The notes: generated from the sequence alone by a model not told the origin. 64,000 nucleotides of DNA from UBA11606 sp965243715 (GCA_965243715.1 CBDEVU010000009.1:186001-250000); one strand, 5' to 3'; positions 54,099 to 62,179 are shown, counted from the first letter of the stretch. Program-made: numbers and translations.

Positions 54099-54132
54099 CC
54101 AACGGCCGTCAACATATGTTGACGGCCGTTGG
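54099..54132. promoter_or_regulatory. Perfect 34-bp palindrome upstream of toxin-antitoxin genes
   Basis: Half-site CCAACGGCCGTCAACAT followed at once by its exact complement. It ends 20 bp before the toxin GTG at 54153, so it overlaps the promoter and is well placed as an operator for the co-encoded HTH antitoxin. Also able to form a cruciform or RNA hairpin. Confidence 0.75.
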
Positions 54133-54152
54133 CTTGTCGGTAGTCTGTGGAT

Positions 54153-54305
54153 GTGGACATCGAGACAAGCGCTCGCAAAAATGGTGTCTCGGACAAGGAC
54201 ATGATTCACGCACTACGACATCACCGGAGGGCATTCGAGACTGACGACCCGGCTGTAACCATGGTCGATCGCCCGAAGTTTCTGAAGGGAGGGTGGAACA
54301 AGTGA
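54153..54305 (+). CDS. Small toxin-like protein with internal deletion
   Basis: 50 codons from GTG: MDIETSARKNGVSDKDMIHA, LRHHRRAFETDDPAVTMV then DRPKFLKGGWNK. N- and C-terminal ends match a common actinobacterial toxin-like family of about 90 residues (..HGV.DEDM.HA.. and ..MPARPKFL), but the middle (IGPDRSG..LEVGV-like) is missing, so it is probably inactive. The last bases GTGA are shared with the antitoxin start. Confidence 0.55.
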   Translation: MDIETSARKNGVSDKDMIHALRHHRRAFETDDPAVTMVDRPKFLKGGWNK

Positions 54306-54565
54306 CGAACACACGCGCTCAGCGCGCCGAGGCCCTTGAGGCCTGGACGGACAGGGTTGACTCCGCTGAGTTGAGAGAAGCAGATACTGAGACGCTGAGA
54401 GCGATCGCAGAGTTGGCCGAGACGCGTAACGCCGTAGAGGAGCAGTTGACAGACGCCGTGCGTTCCGCCCGCCATGCCCACCGCACTTGGTCGGAGATCG
54501 CGACGATGCTGGGCGTCTCTAAGCAAGCCGCGCAGCGCAAGTACGGCCCCAAGATCCCCGCATAG
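54302..54565 (+). CDS. HTH antitoxin-like protein
   Basis: 87 residues from GTG 54302 after GGGAGGGTGG. A long acidic helix (QRAEALEAWTDRVDSAELRE) precedes a C-terminal helix-turn-helix RTWSEIATMLGVSKQAAQRK, as in small antitoxins that bind their own promoter. Overlaps the toxin stop by 4 nt, so the pair is co-translated; the palindrome upstream is the likely binding site. Confidence 0.7.
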   Translation: MTNTRAQRAEALEAWTDRVDSAELREADTETLRAIAELAETRNAVEEQLTDAVRSARHAHRTWSEIATMLGVSKQAAQRKYGPKIPA

Positions 54566-54572
54566 CCCAAGC

Positions 54573-54610
54573 CGAGGGGTGTCGCCCTACTAGTGGTTTG
54601 CTAACGCTGT
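54573..54610 (+). repeat. Att-like motif, copy E
   Basis: GAGGGGTGTCGCCCTACTAG then TGGTTTGCTAACGCTG: the most distal copy of the GGGGTGTCG...TTTGCTAA motif. 54606-54946 downstream contains no recognisable gene. Confidence 0.55.
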
Positions 54611-54946
54611 GTTTGAGGGCGATCCGGGAACCTGTGGGGAAGGTCAGCGCTAGGCGATTTCGTGCGACTTTCTTTCGTTTTGCGTTGCTCTCGTCGCCTG
54701 GGTTGCCGCTTCGTGGAGCGATTAGCCGCGAAAACTTTCACTCCCTGGCGTATGACTCCGTGGCGCCGGTGATGTAGCGTCCAGATTGGCTGTGTCGCAC
54801 GACTGCTCCCGAATGATGCTCTCGGCGCTTGTGGTCGTTAGGTAGCGAGAGCGGTACAACGTAACGTAGACTTGGTCTGCGCGGCGCGCGAATCTCCCGT
54901 GAGTCGACGTACGCAAGACCGGTTGCCGCATTGCGGCACGTTTTTG

Positions 54947-55348
54947 CTAGTCGTCGAGTTCGCGGCTCATGCGGATCGCGTTGTAGATGTGTTCCCAACG
55001 CTGTGGTGTTTGGGGTCGGATTCCGCGGAACTCGATTCCTGCGAGCATGGCGACATCGGTGTCTGGCAACTGGCGGTCGTCAGCGAATTTGCGTAGGCTC
55101 TGGGGGATATCTGTGCGAGGTGTAGCGAGTAGCCGCCGCCCAAGTAGGGAGCTGATTGTGACGCCCAGGGCTTCGGCGATGGCGTAGAGCGTTTCGGCTG
55201 ATGGTCGTTTGTCTTCCTTGTTCTCGAGCGTCGAGAGGTAGCCTTTGCTCACCTCTGCCTTCGCTGCGAGCTGGCTCAGGCTGAGTCCGGCGTCCTCTCG
55301 GTAGCGGCGGATGCGACTTCCGATGGTCCCTTCCTCTGTGGTGGTCAT
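54947..55348 (-). CDS. XRE-family HTH regulator (CapH-like candidate)
   Basis: 133 residues from ATG 55348. IGSRIRRYREDAGLSLSQLA, AEVSKGYLSTLENKEDKRPS and TLYAIAEALGVTISSLLGRR form a standard XRE helix-turn-helix (about 8-65), followed by a C-terminal segment LRKFADDRQLPDTDVAMLAG seen in regulators cut by ImmA/IrrE peptidases. It lies downstream of an ImmA/IrrE gene on the same strand and faces the CBASS operon across two 14-bp palindromes. Likely represses the CBASS promoter until cleaved (inference from CapH-CapP systems). Confidence 0.85.
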   Translation of the reverse strand: MTTTEEGTIGSRIRRYREDAGLSLSQLAAKAEVSKGYLSTLENKEDKRPSAETLYAIAEALGVTISSLLGRRLLATPRTDIPQSLRKFADDRQLPDTDVAMLAGIEFRGIRPQTPQRWEHIYNAIRMSRELDD

Positions 55349-55392
55349 GGCGAGGATGAGTTGTGTGGCTGATGCATGTGGTCCCCCATTGG

Positions 55393-56220
55393 TTAGTGGT
55401 GTGCTCGGCGGTAGAGCGCGAGTACGCGTCGACGGCCCTGGCGCGGGATGAGCCGGGCCGATACTTCGACGTTGCCGATTTGCTCTTGGCAGACACCGTC
55501 GAGCGTGGTGAGCTCGTGGATGACTTCGCCCTCTAGGGCACGACCAAGTGGCGAGTCCTCCCTGGCTGACTTGTGTTTTGGGATGAAGGGCCACGCTCCG
55601 CGGCCTCGTGCCGATCTGACGCGCAGCTTGGGTACGGCGTGTGGATCGTTGCGCTCGGCTGGCTTGCTGGCCTCTTCGAGGACAACGAACAACGTTGGGT
55701 ATGGAGCGAGGTCCACGATGCGGTGCCCGGTTGCTTCGAGGCTCGCTTCGTACACGCTGGACATGTCGGTGAGTGTCTGGATTCCGAAGTCGGCGTTCGC
55801 GAGATTGTCTCGAACGTAGGACTGCGGTAGGAGCAAAGCACTCGCTCCTTGGTCGCAGAGTGACTCAAGCTCGGCGTTTTGACCGAGCGTCGTGGAGGGG
55901 GCACAGCGATATCGGGGCTGGCGTTCGAATCCTTGAAAGAAGGTGTGGGAGCACTCGTGGAAGATGGTGAAGCGCTGGCGGCCGGGGCCGTCGGTTTTTC
56001 TGACCTTGATGGTAACGTCTGTGCCGCTGCAGATGAGACAGCCCGCGACGTCGATGTCCGCGGGCTCGATCTTAGAGATGCCTAGGTAGGAGGCGACGAT
56101 CTTCGGGTCGATCGGTGGCGTCAAGGCGAGCTCAGTGATGATCGTGTCGGCGAGCGCGGCGACATCGCCCGGGAGCGGCTGGTGGAGTCGATTGAATTCG
56201 AGGAGAGAGAGCTGTTTCAT
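55393..56220 (-). CDS. ImmA/IrrE-family metallopeptidase (CapP-like candidate)
   Basis: 275 residues from ATG 56220 (MKQLSLLEFNRLHQPLPGDV). Zinc motif HECSH (H88-E89-H92) in RQRFTIFHECSHTFFQGFER, followed by ESLCDQGASALLLPQSYVRD with the third ligand. A Cys-containing IDVAGCLICSGTDV stretch before it is notable, since CapP-type peptidases are kept off by a Cys switch that ssDNA relieves. Pairs with the XRE gene 44 bp downstream. An upstream open extension is not used because it runs into the operator region. Confidence 0.88.
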   Translation of the reverse strand: MKQLSLLEFNRLHQPLPGDVAALADTIITELALTPPIDPKIVASYLGISKIEPADIDVAGCLICSGTDVTIKVRKTDGPGRQRFTIFHECSHTFFQGFERQPRYRCAPSTTLGQNAELESLCDQGASALLLPQSYVRDNLANADFGIQTLTDMSSVYEASLEATGHRIVDLAPYPTLFVVLEEASKPAERNDPHAVPKLRVRSARGRGAWPFIPKHKSAREDSPLGRALEGEVIHELTTLDGVCQEQIGNVEVSARLIPRQGRRRVLALYRRAHH

Positions 56221-56243
56221 GTTCTTGAAAGAATCATAGTGCG

Positions 56244-56282
56244 TTTCCGATCGGGAATGGATACAGTGTTCCCGATCGGGAA
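56244..56282. promoter_or_regulatory. Double 14-bp operator between regulator pair and CBASS operon
   Basis: TTCCCGATCGGGAA at 56269-56282 is a perfect palindrome; TTTCCGATCGGGAA at 56244-56257 is the same with one change. Centres are 25 bp apart. A third, poor half-match (ATCCGATCTGATAA) follows. Placed between divergent starts (56220 and 56315), they are the natural target of the XRE dimer and would control both directions. Confidence 0.8.
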
Positions 56283-56314
56283 CTATCCGATCTGATAACG
56301 AAACGGAGAACATT

Positions 56315-56560
56315 GTGGCCAAGCGAAATGAACGACACATCAGCCCTCATCTCGATGCTGGTTGGCAGGTGACCCGCCCGGGCGGCAGCCGAGCGTTGAC
56401 ACGCACGGAAACACAGGATGGAGCGATCGATGCCGGCCGCGGATTCCTGACCAACGATGGGGGCGGCGAACTCATCATCCATCGTCCCGACGGGCGGATC
56501 CGAGACGCAGAGACGATTGCCCCAGGAAACGACCCGTTCCCTCCCCGCGACGACAAGTAG
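56315..56560 (+). CDS. DUF2188 domain protein heading the CBASS operon
   Basis: 81 residues from GTG 56315 after CGGAGAA. RHISPHLDAGWQVTRPGGSR, ETQDGAIDAGRGFLTNDGGG and ELIIHRPDGRIRDAETI cover the whole DUF2188 domain (RHVxPxxxGGWxVxxxxxxxAxxxxxTxxEAixxAr...GGgElxIHxxDGrIrdxdT). Function unknown. It precedes the phospholipase gene by 13 nt. Being the first gene after the shared operators suggests a role in, or control of, the CBASS module (inference). Confidence 0.8.
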   Translation: MAKRNERHISPHLDAGWQVTRPGGSRALTRTETQDGAIDAGRGFLTNDGGGELIIHRPDGRIRDAETIAPGNDPFPPRDDK

Positions 56561-56573
56561 GAACGACCTTTAT

Positions 56574-57584
56574 ATGCTCGCCGCCGACCCGAGTGCCTCT
56601 GCTTTGCCCGCCGAAGGGCGTGACGAACGCGGGTCAGCACTGCAAGTCCTGAGTCTCGATGGCGGGGGCTTGCGGGGAATGTTCGCGGCCGCCGCGCTGG
56701 CCGCGTGGGAGGAGGACTTCGAGACCTCAGTTGGGAATCACTTTGATCTCGTGGTCGGCACCTCGACCGGTGGTCTCCTCGCGCTCGGGCTGGGATTTGG
56801 CATCGCCCCGGCCGAGATGCTCTCCATCTATCTGGAGCACGGCGACACAATCTTTCCGCCGCAGCGCCGACGAGGAATGCTTCGCGGCCTCACCGGTCCG
56901 CGGTATGATTCTGCTGGTCTGCGTCGTGTGCTCGAGGAGCAGTTCGGCGACACCATCCTCGGAGACTCCCGAGTTCGGCTCGCGATCCCGTCATACGACC
57001 TTGCCGCGGATCACGTACACCTGTTCCGGACGCCTCATCACCAAGATCTTCGTCGCGACTGGCGCGAAACGGTCATCGATGTAGCTCTCGCGACCACCGC
57101 CGCTCCGACCTACCTCGCGGTCGCCCCTCTTCGTGAGCACCGGCTGATAGATGGCGGCGTGTGGGCAAACAACCCGACCCTGGTCGGGGTCGCGGAATGT
57201 TTTGATCGACTTGGTGGCCAAAGAGACAGCATTCGGGTACTCAGTGTGGGTACGACAACCGAAGTCCGTCACCGGCATGACAGACTCGACCGAGGGGGGC
57301 TTGTCGTATGGCGCCGTGATGGCCTTGACGTTGTCATGCGCGGTCAGTCGCTGGCGGCGACGAGCCACGCCCAACTCATAGTTGGTCGCGACAATGTTTT
57401 TCGCTTCAACGTGCCAACCCCGCAAGGTGTCCACTCCCTCGACGATGTGTCACCACGTGATCTCATCGGACGAGCGCACGCTGAGAGCCGAACCCGGTCA
57501 CCCGCGCTCGCCGGCTTCTTTGACCACGTTCCGCAGCCCTATCAACCCCACTACAGCAAGGAACCCGCTGATGCCCACGCCTGA
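56574..57584 (+). CDS. capV: Patatin-like phospholipase, CBASS effector CapV-like
   Basis: 336 residues. LQVLSLDGGGLRGMFAAAAL (oxyanion loop, about 24-42), nucleophile elbow VGTSTGGLL (Ser64) and the catalytic Asp in LIDGGVWANNP (about 192) complete the patatin Ser-Asp dyad. Patatin phospholipases next to a CD-NTase are CBASS effectors: a cyclic oligonucleotide activates them to break down the inner membrane. Its stop overlaps the CD-NTase start by 14 nt. Intact. Confidence 0.92.
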   Translation: MLAADPSASALPAEGRDERGSALQVLSLDGGGLRGMFAAAALAAWEEDFETSVGNHFDLVVGTSTGGLLALGLGFGIAPAEMLSIYLEHGDTIFPPQRRRGMLRGLTGPRYDSAGLRRVLEEQFGDTILGDSRVRLAIPSYDLAADHVHLFRTPHHQDLRRDWRETVIDVALATTAAPTYLAVAPLREHRLIDGGVWANNPTLVGVAECFDRLGGQRDSIRVLSVGTTTEVRHRHDRLDRGGLVVWRRDGLDVVMRGQSLAATSHAQLIVGRDNVFRFNVPTPQGVHSLDDVSPRDLIGRAHAESRTRSPALAGFFDHVPQPYQPHYSKEPADAHA

Positions 57585-58704
57585 CCCCTCCATCCTCTCG
57601 AGGCTTCTCAGCGCCTTGGTCGAGTGCCTCGACATCTCACCGGAGCAGTACGAACTGGCAGTGCGCAGGTACGAGGATCTCGCTCGCTGGCTCGTCGACC
57701 GAGGTATCGGCGACCCTGATGTATATCCCCAAGGCTCATTTCGGCTGGGAACGGTGTTGCGCCCGACCGCGGATCATGGATTCGACATCGACCTCGTCTT
57801 CTTGCGGTTCCTAGCCAAGACCTCGATCACCCAGGGGGAACTCCGTGAGGAGGCCGAGGAGTTGTTGTTGGTATACATCTCGGAGCGGGGTTCCGCCAAC
57901 GGCAATCCGATTATCGAGGAGAAGGGGAGGTGTTGGACGCTGGTCTATAAGGACGACTCGTTTCACTTGGACGTCCTGCCCGTGATCCCTGACGAGGACG
58001 GCACAGAGGACGCTATCCTGCTGTCGGACCGAGATCTTCGTGAATGGCAACACAGCAACCCGATTGGCTATGCCGACTGGTTTTGGACCCGCATGGGCGA
58101 AGCCGCAGTCAAGGGAAGGGCGGACCTAGCCAAGACGCTCAACCGGGACATCGAGGACGTCCCGCAATGGCTGGTGCGAACAACCCTGCAGCGAGTAGTT
58201 CAACTCTTGAAGCTCCATCGAGATCTCTTCTTCTCCGACCATCCTGGAGACAAGCCTGCCTCCATCCTGATCACCACCCTGGCCACACGAGCCTACGGAG
58301 GAGACCACGATCTGTATACCGCATACCGCAAGGTCGCTGCCGCGCTGGTGGACCACATCGAGGTTCGCGACGACGAATTTTGGGTTCCGAACCCGGCGCA
58401 TGCGGCTGAGAACTTTGCCGACAAGTGGAACACCACCGCTGACCGCAAACGCCACTTCGACTTGTGGGTGTGTGAGATCGTCGTTCAGGCCGATGATTGG
58501 GACCGACCGGCCGGCATCGATACCGCCACAGAAGCGCTTGCCGGTGCGTTCGGCGAGTCGCCGGTGCGGGCTGCCGCTGCCAGTGTGGCAGCGAGCTTCG
58601 CCGCGGCGAGTGCGAGTGGCGCTCTTGGCGTTACCGATTCGGGCCGGGTCACGACATCGCCGACCACTCGTCCGGTGCCGCGACACGATTTTCATGGCGA
58701 CTAG
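57571..58704 (+). CDS. CD-NTase (cGAS/DncV-like nucleotidyltransferase), CBASS
   Basis: 377 residues from ATG 57571. The nucleotidyltransferase core has YPQGSFRLGTVLRP (G55-S56) followed by GFDIDLVFL (D72, D74) and a third Asp in DSFHLDVLP (about 133), the residues that bind metals in cGAS/DncV-like enzymes. VYPQGSFRLGT and the C-terminal helical part (LQRVVQLLKLHRDLFFSDHP, SILITTLATRAYGG) are typical of SMODS-type CD-NTases. It makes the cyclic nucleotide that switches on the phospholipase. Overlaps both neighbours. Confidence 0.93.
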   Translation: MPTPDPSILSRLLSALVECLDISPEQYELAVRRYEDLARWLVDRGIGDPDVYPQGSFRLGTVLRPTADHGFDIDLVFLRFLAKTSITQGELREEAEELLLVYISERGSANGNPIIEEKGRCWTLVYKDDSFHLDVLPVIPDEDGTEDAILLSDRDLREWQHSNPIGYADWFWTRMGEAAVKGRADLAKTLNRDIEDVPQWLVRTTLQRVVQLLKLHRDLFFSDHPGDKPASILITTLATRAYGGDHDLYTAYRKVAAALVDHIEVRDDEFWVPNPAHAAENFADKWNTTADRKRHFDLWVCEIVVQADDWDRPAGIDTATEALAGAFGESPVRAAAASVAASFAAASASGALGVTDSGRVTTSPTTRPVPRHDFHGD

Positions 58705-59173
58705 GCGGCTTGCCCGACTGGCCGGTACCGCCAAGCGCCTCGATCGGATGTACCCGGACGGCAAGGCAACGCTACGTGCCGGAATGCTGCGCTGGATCGG
58801 CACTCTTCAGCCGAGCGAAGTCAGCGCCGTCTATCGCGTCGAGCTGATGTATCGACCGCCGCGGCGGCCGTCAGTGTTCGTTCGCTGGCCCAAGTTGGCG
58901 CCCGACGACAAGGGCCACCTCCCGCACATCTACTCCGACGGCAGCCTGTGCTTGTACGAGGCGGGGCAATGGGGTCACCAGGACCGTATAGATGAAACGG
59001 TGCTTCCATGGGCGTGCGAATGGCTACTTCACTATGAGTTCTGGCGGGCGACCGGAGATTGGCACGGCAGCGGCGGGAACCACACGGGTACGGTGCACCG
59101 ACCCGCAACCGGGCACTCTAGTGGCCGTTCTCGTCGCGGGTCGTCGCAGTTGGCCATGCCGTCAGCAAGGTAG
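58694..59173 (+). CDS. E2-like ubiquitin-conjugating protein of short type II CBASS
   Basis: 159 residues. A single UBC-like domain with catalytic Cys86 in HLPHIYSDGSLCLYEAGQWG, followed by ETVLPWACEWLLHYEFWRAT and GDWHGSGGNH, the conserved end of stand-alone E2 proteins in short type II CBASS (E2 without E1). These are thought to act on the CD-NTase C-terminus to raise its activity. No E1, JAB or thioredoxin-like gene is seen downstream. The last 30 residues are an Arg/Ser-rich tail that is not conserved-looking. Confidence 0.85.
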   Translation: MATRRLARLAGTAKRLDRMYPDGKATLRAGMLRWIGTLQPSEVSAVYRVELMYRPPRRPSVFVRWPKLAPDDKGHLPHIYSDGSLCLYEAGQWGHQDRIDETVLPWACEWLLHYEFWRATGDWHGSGGNHTGTVHRPATGHSSGRSRRGSSQLAMPSAR

Positions 59174-59476
59174 AACCGTCGCTCTCGTACCGCACAATCC
59201 GGTAGTAGTACGCGTTCGCCGACTATACAAGGCCAGGTGAACGAGTCGAACTGAGGCTGGTCAGTGGCCGACGCCGGCGGTGGCGCTGCGGTTCCAGCAG
59301 ACCGAGGTTCGGTCTCAGGGGCGCATCAGTACGAGGCGATCCCGCCGTTTTGGCTTCCCTGACGAACCCGGATTGCAGGGAGTACGCCGAGTAGCCCGGA
59401 GCGTGGGGCGCGAGATATTCGAGGTTTTCTGTTCTAAAGCTACGGGCGAGCCGGAGACAGCGAGCATAACTGTACG
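59174..59476 (+). other. Gap between CBASS and AAA fragment
   Basis: About 300 bp with no convincing gene on either strand. Likely promoter of the following gene. Confidence 0.4.
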
Positions 59477-59884
59477 GTGGCACGGTCCGATCTAGTCATC
59501 GATCTCATCGAAGCCGAACGCCTCGGCGACAAGGCCCGGTTCCGTTCGCTGGTCGAGACTGTCCTTGCCGAGGGGCGGGCCAAGAGCCATCATCTGGGCG
59601 CGGATCGACTAGCGGAACTGATCACGACCTCTGGCGTAGAGCACCGGCCACCTAGAGACGCCGCCGCTGGGGCCGTTGGCGATCTGTTGGACGAGATTGT
59701 GCCCCAACATCGACTCGCAGACCTGACCCTCGATCCTGCGGTTCGGTCATTGATTGATCTCGCCGTGGGGGGGGGCGTGACGTCCCTGGTAGGACTGGAC
59801 GGGGGTTCGTCGTGGGGGCCCAGGTTCATGACGGCAGCAGTGGTGGTTGGCGATCGAGACCACCGTGGAGGTGGTCGGTTGTGA
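59477..59884 (+). pseudogene. N-terminal fragment of an AAA ATPase
   Basis: From GTG 59477: MARSDLVIDLIEAERLGDKA then RFRSLVETVLAEGRAKSHHL and GADRLAELI match the N-terminus of SpoVK-like AAA ATPases that usually continue into a Walker A soon after. Here the sense ends after LADLTLDPAVRSLIDLAVGG with a run of eight G (59767-59774) and then joins ISL3 transposase sequence. The ATPase domain is gone, most likely by the IS insertion. Confidence 0.6.
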
Positions 59885-60676
59885 GGTGTGCGGCACTTGG
59901 GCGGTGCTCAGGCAGAGCGGGCCTGAGCCGAGATCGCTCGCCGAGTCGGGCCGGCTGTGAGTCCGTCGCGGGGGCCGCGTGTAGCTTCGGAGTGGTGTGC
60001 TCCACTGCGATGGACGCGGTGCGCTACCACGGCCGACCCCCGGATCGGTCACATCTCGAGACTGGGGACACCGACGGTGACCTGGATCGTCGACTTGGAC
60101 CGAGGTCAGTTCGTCGATGTGAGTCCGGCCCGCAGCGCCGCGGTGGTCGAGGACTGGCTCGACGCGAAGCTAGCGCGGTAGGCTGAGCGGATCCGTCACG
60201 CCGTGATCGACCCCTAGCAGCCCTACGCGACCGCGCTCGCGAACCAGTCGCCTGACGTGAAGTTGGTCGTTGATCACTTCCACGTGATCTGCCTGGCCAA
60301 CCAAGCTCTAGGTGATGTCCGCCACCGAGTCCAGCACGACACTTTGGGGCATCGAGGCCGCAAAGACGACCCGTTGTATCGTATCCGCCGACGACTGTTG
60401 GCAGCTCACGAGATCCTGGCTCCCAATGGCTTCGAAAGGGTACTCATGTGGCTCGAGCATGGAGATCCCGACGGCGAGGTCGCCATCGCCTACCCGGCTA
60501 AGGAACAACTGCGCGAGGTCTGTGACGCTCAGATTGTCTTCAACGCCTGCCGCTGGGAGACCGCGCTGCTGCGTTGGGCACCACATGGAAGACTTGTTCC
60601 GCACCATCAATATGAGGCTGCCAACCTAGCTCGGTCGCGTAGAGCCTCCATAGGGTTCAACGTGTTGACCCAGTGA
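59845..60676 (+). pseudogene. ISL3-family transposase, degenerate
   Basis: Reads LAIETTVEVVGCEVCGTWAV (zinc-binding N-terminus, Cys-x2-Cys), then broken frames with MTWIVDLDRGQFVDVSP-like words, then KLVVDHFHVICLANQALGDV (DDE Asp), RHRVQHDTLGHRGRKDDPLY and HGDPDGEVAIAYPAKEQLRE to 60550. Clear ISL3 transposase with several stops and frameshifts. Inverted repeats not identified. Confidence 0.75.
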
Positions 60677-60699
60677 CACTGCCGGGATATCGTGAGACG

Positions 60700-61130
60700 C
60701 CGCGCTTAGGCGAACTCCGTGGGGCTGAGCAGTCCGTGGACGTGGTGTGGCGACTTGTTGTGATAGTCGATAAGCGAGTCCTGGATGTGGACCTAGGCTT
60801 CGAGCACGCTGCGAAGTATCAGCTGTTCAACAGCTCGTCGCGGAGCTTACCGTTGGACGATTCGATCCAGGCCACTGCCATGGAGATCAGCGATCGATGA
60901 AGGTCTACCGATGTCGGTCGAACCGGCGCCACCCCGCCACGTCATGCACGATGAACTCGCCGCCATTGTCGGATCTCATGAAGGCATTGGAGCTGCGCAC
61001 CGTTGCTACCTAGTTGAGGACCTCAACGACGGTCTCGGCGTCGAGGCGACGATCCACGACGATAGTTGGCATTCACGGGGGTAATCCTCGAACACGTTCA
61101 ACATCTTCAGTACCTTGGCATCAAGGCGTA
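60700..61130 (-). pseudogene. IS3-type transposase (orfB) remnant
   Basis: Minus strand in mixed frames: VLKMLNVFEDYPRECQ, MRSDNGGEFIVHDVAGWR (DDE second Asp), WIESSNGKLRDELLN-like (Glu), and YHNKSPHHVHGLLSPTEFA. These are the conserved blocks of IS3 orfB integrases. No intact frame. It marks the right end of the accessory region. Confidence 0.6.
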
Positions 61131-61168
61131 CTCGACAGCCTCAAACTCGTCATAGTTTGAGGAGCCGA

Positions 61169-62179
61169 CTATTCTCGTCCCTTTTGGCGGTCGACGAGGC
61201 GGTTGAGAAGGATCGCTCCCAGAATGACTACTCCTGTCATTACCATCTGATAGAAGGATCCCAATCCGAGGAGGTTGAAGATGTTGCGGAGCACTTGAAG
61301 CAGCATTACGGCGAAGAAGGTGCCTAGCATGCTGCCGCGGCCACCAAATAGGCTCGTTCCGCCAAGAACGACGGCCGCGATTGCGTCGAGTTCCATGCCC
61401 TGTGCAGCTGTTGGCTGTCCGATTCCGAGACGGCCGGTGATCATCATGCCACCTAGCGCAGCTGTCAATCCCGACAGCCCGAACGCGGCGACGACGATCA
61501 GTTTCGTGGGTACGCCGGACAGCCGTGCCGCTTCCGGATTGCCTCCGGTGGCATAGACATACTCTCCAAATACTGTCAGACGAAGAATGATGCCCGAAAT
61601 CGCGGCGGCGGCGACGAAGATGATTGCCATGGAGGCCACAGAGAACCCAGGCAGGATTGGAACTGAGGTTAAAGTGAGGGTGGAGAGTTCGTTCGGTAGT
61701 CCGCTTACAGGGACGCCATCGGTCAGCAGAAACGTCCCACCGCGGAACGCGACCAGCCCTGACAGAGTGACGATGAAACTTGGAACGTCGGCGAAAGCGG
61801 TGATGCCGCCCATTAGCAGACCGGCGCTCATCCCGATCAAAAGAGTCAATGCGATCGCCAATCCCGGACTGATCCCGTTCGTCATGAATACCGCAACCAG
61901 CATGCCCGAGAACGCGGCCACGCTCCCGACTGCGAGATCGATGTTGGCGGTGAGGATGACGAATGTCATGCCCACTGACACGACTCCAAGAACTGCTGCT
62001 TGTTGAAAAAGGTTGGAGATGTTGCCTGAGGTCAAGAAATCATCGGACAGGATCGATGCCGCTGCGAATACAGCAAAGAAGATCAGAATGAAGTTGTAGT
62101 CGACAACGAGATCAATGACCGGGCGACGCCCGTTGCCCGGCTCGCCGTCATGTTGCGCCGCAAGACCTGTGTCGCTCAT
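61169..62179 (-). CDS. Ribose-type ABC transporter permease (RbsC family)
   Basis: 336 residues with about eight to ten membrane helices. AVLGVVSVGMTFVILTANID, LAVGSVAAFSGMLVAVFMTN and LDAIAAVVLGGTSLFGGRGS, MLGTFFAVMLLQVLRNIFNL are the conserved blocks of BPD_transp_2 sugar permeases (CUT2 group). It imports a monosaccharide or similar compound together with the ATPase encoded directly upstream, with which it overlaps by 32 nt. No substrate-binding protein in the window. Confidence 0.93.
   Translation of the reverse strand: MSDTGLAAQHDGEPGNGRRPVIDLVVDYNFILIFFAVFAAASILSDDFLTSGNISNLFQQAAVLGVVSVGMTFVILTANIDLAVGSVAAFSGMLVAVFMTNGISPGLAIALTLLIGMSAGLLMGGITAFADVPSFIVTLSGLVAFRGGTFLLTDGVPVSGLPNELSTLTLTSVPILPGFSVASMAIIFVAAAAISGIILRLTVFGEYVYATGGNPEAARLSGVPTKLIVVAAFGLSGLTAALGGMMITGRLGIGQPTAAQGMELDAIAAVVLGGTSLFGGRGSMLGTFFAVMLLQVLRNIFNLLGLGSFYQMVMTGVVILGAILLNRLVDRQKGRE

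Noticed and set aside
58400..58693. Upstream extension of the E2-like gene
   Set aside because: The frame is open but overlaps the CD-NTase gene and is not UBC-like; ATG 58694 gives the expected N-terminus.
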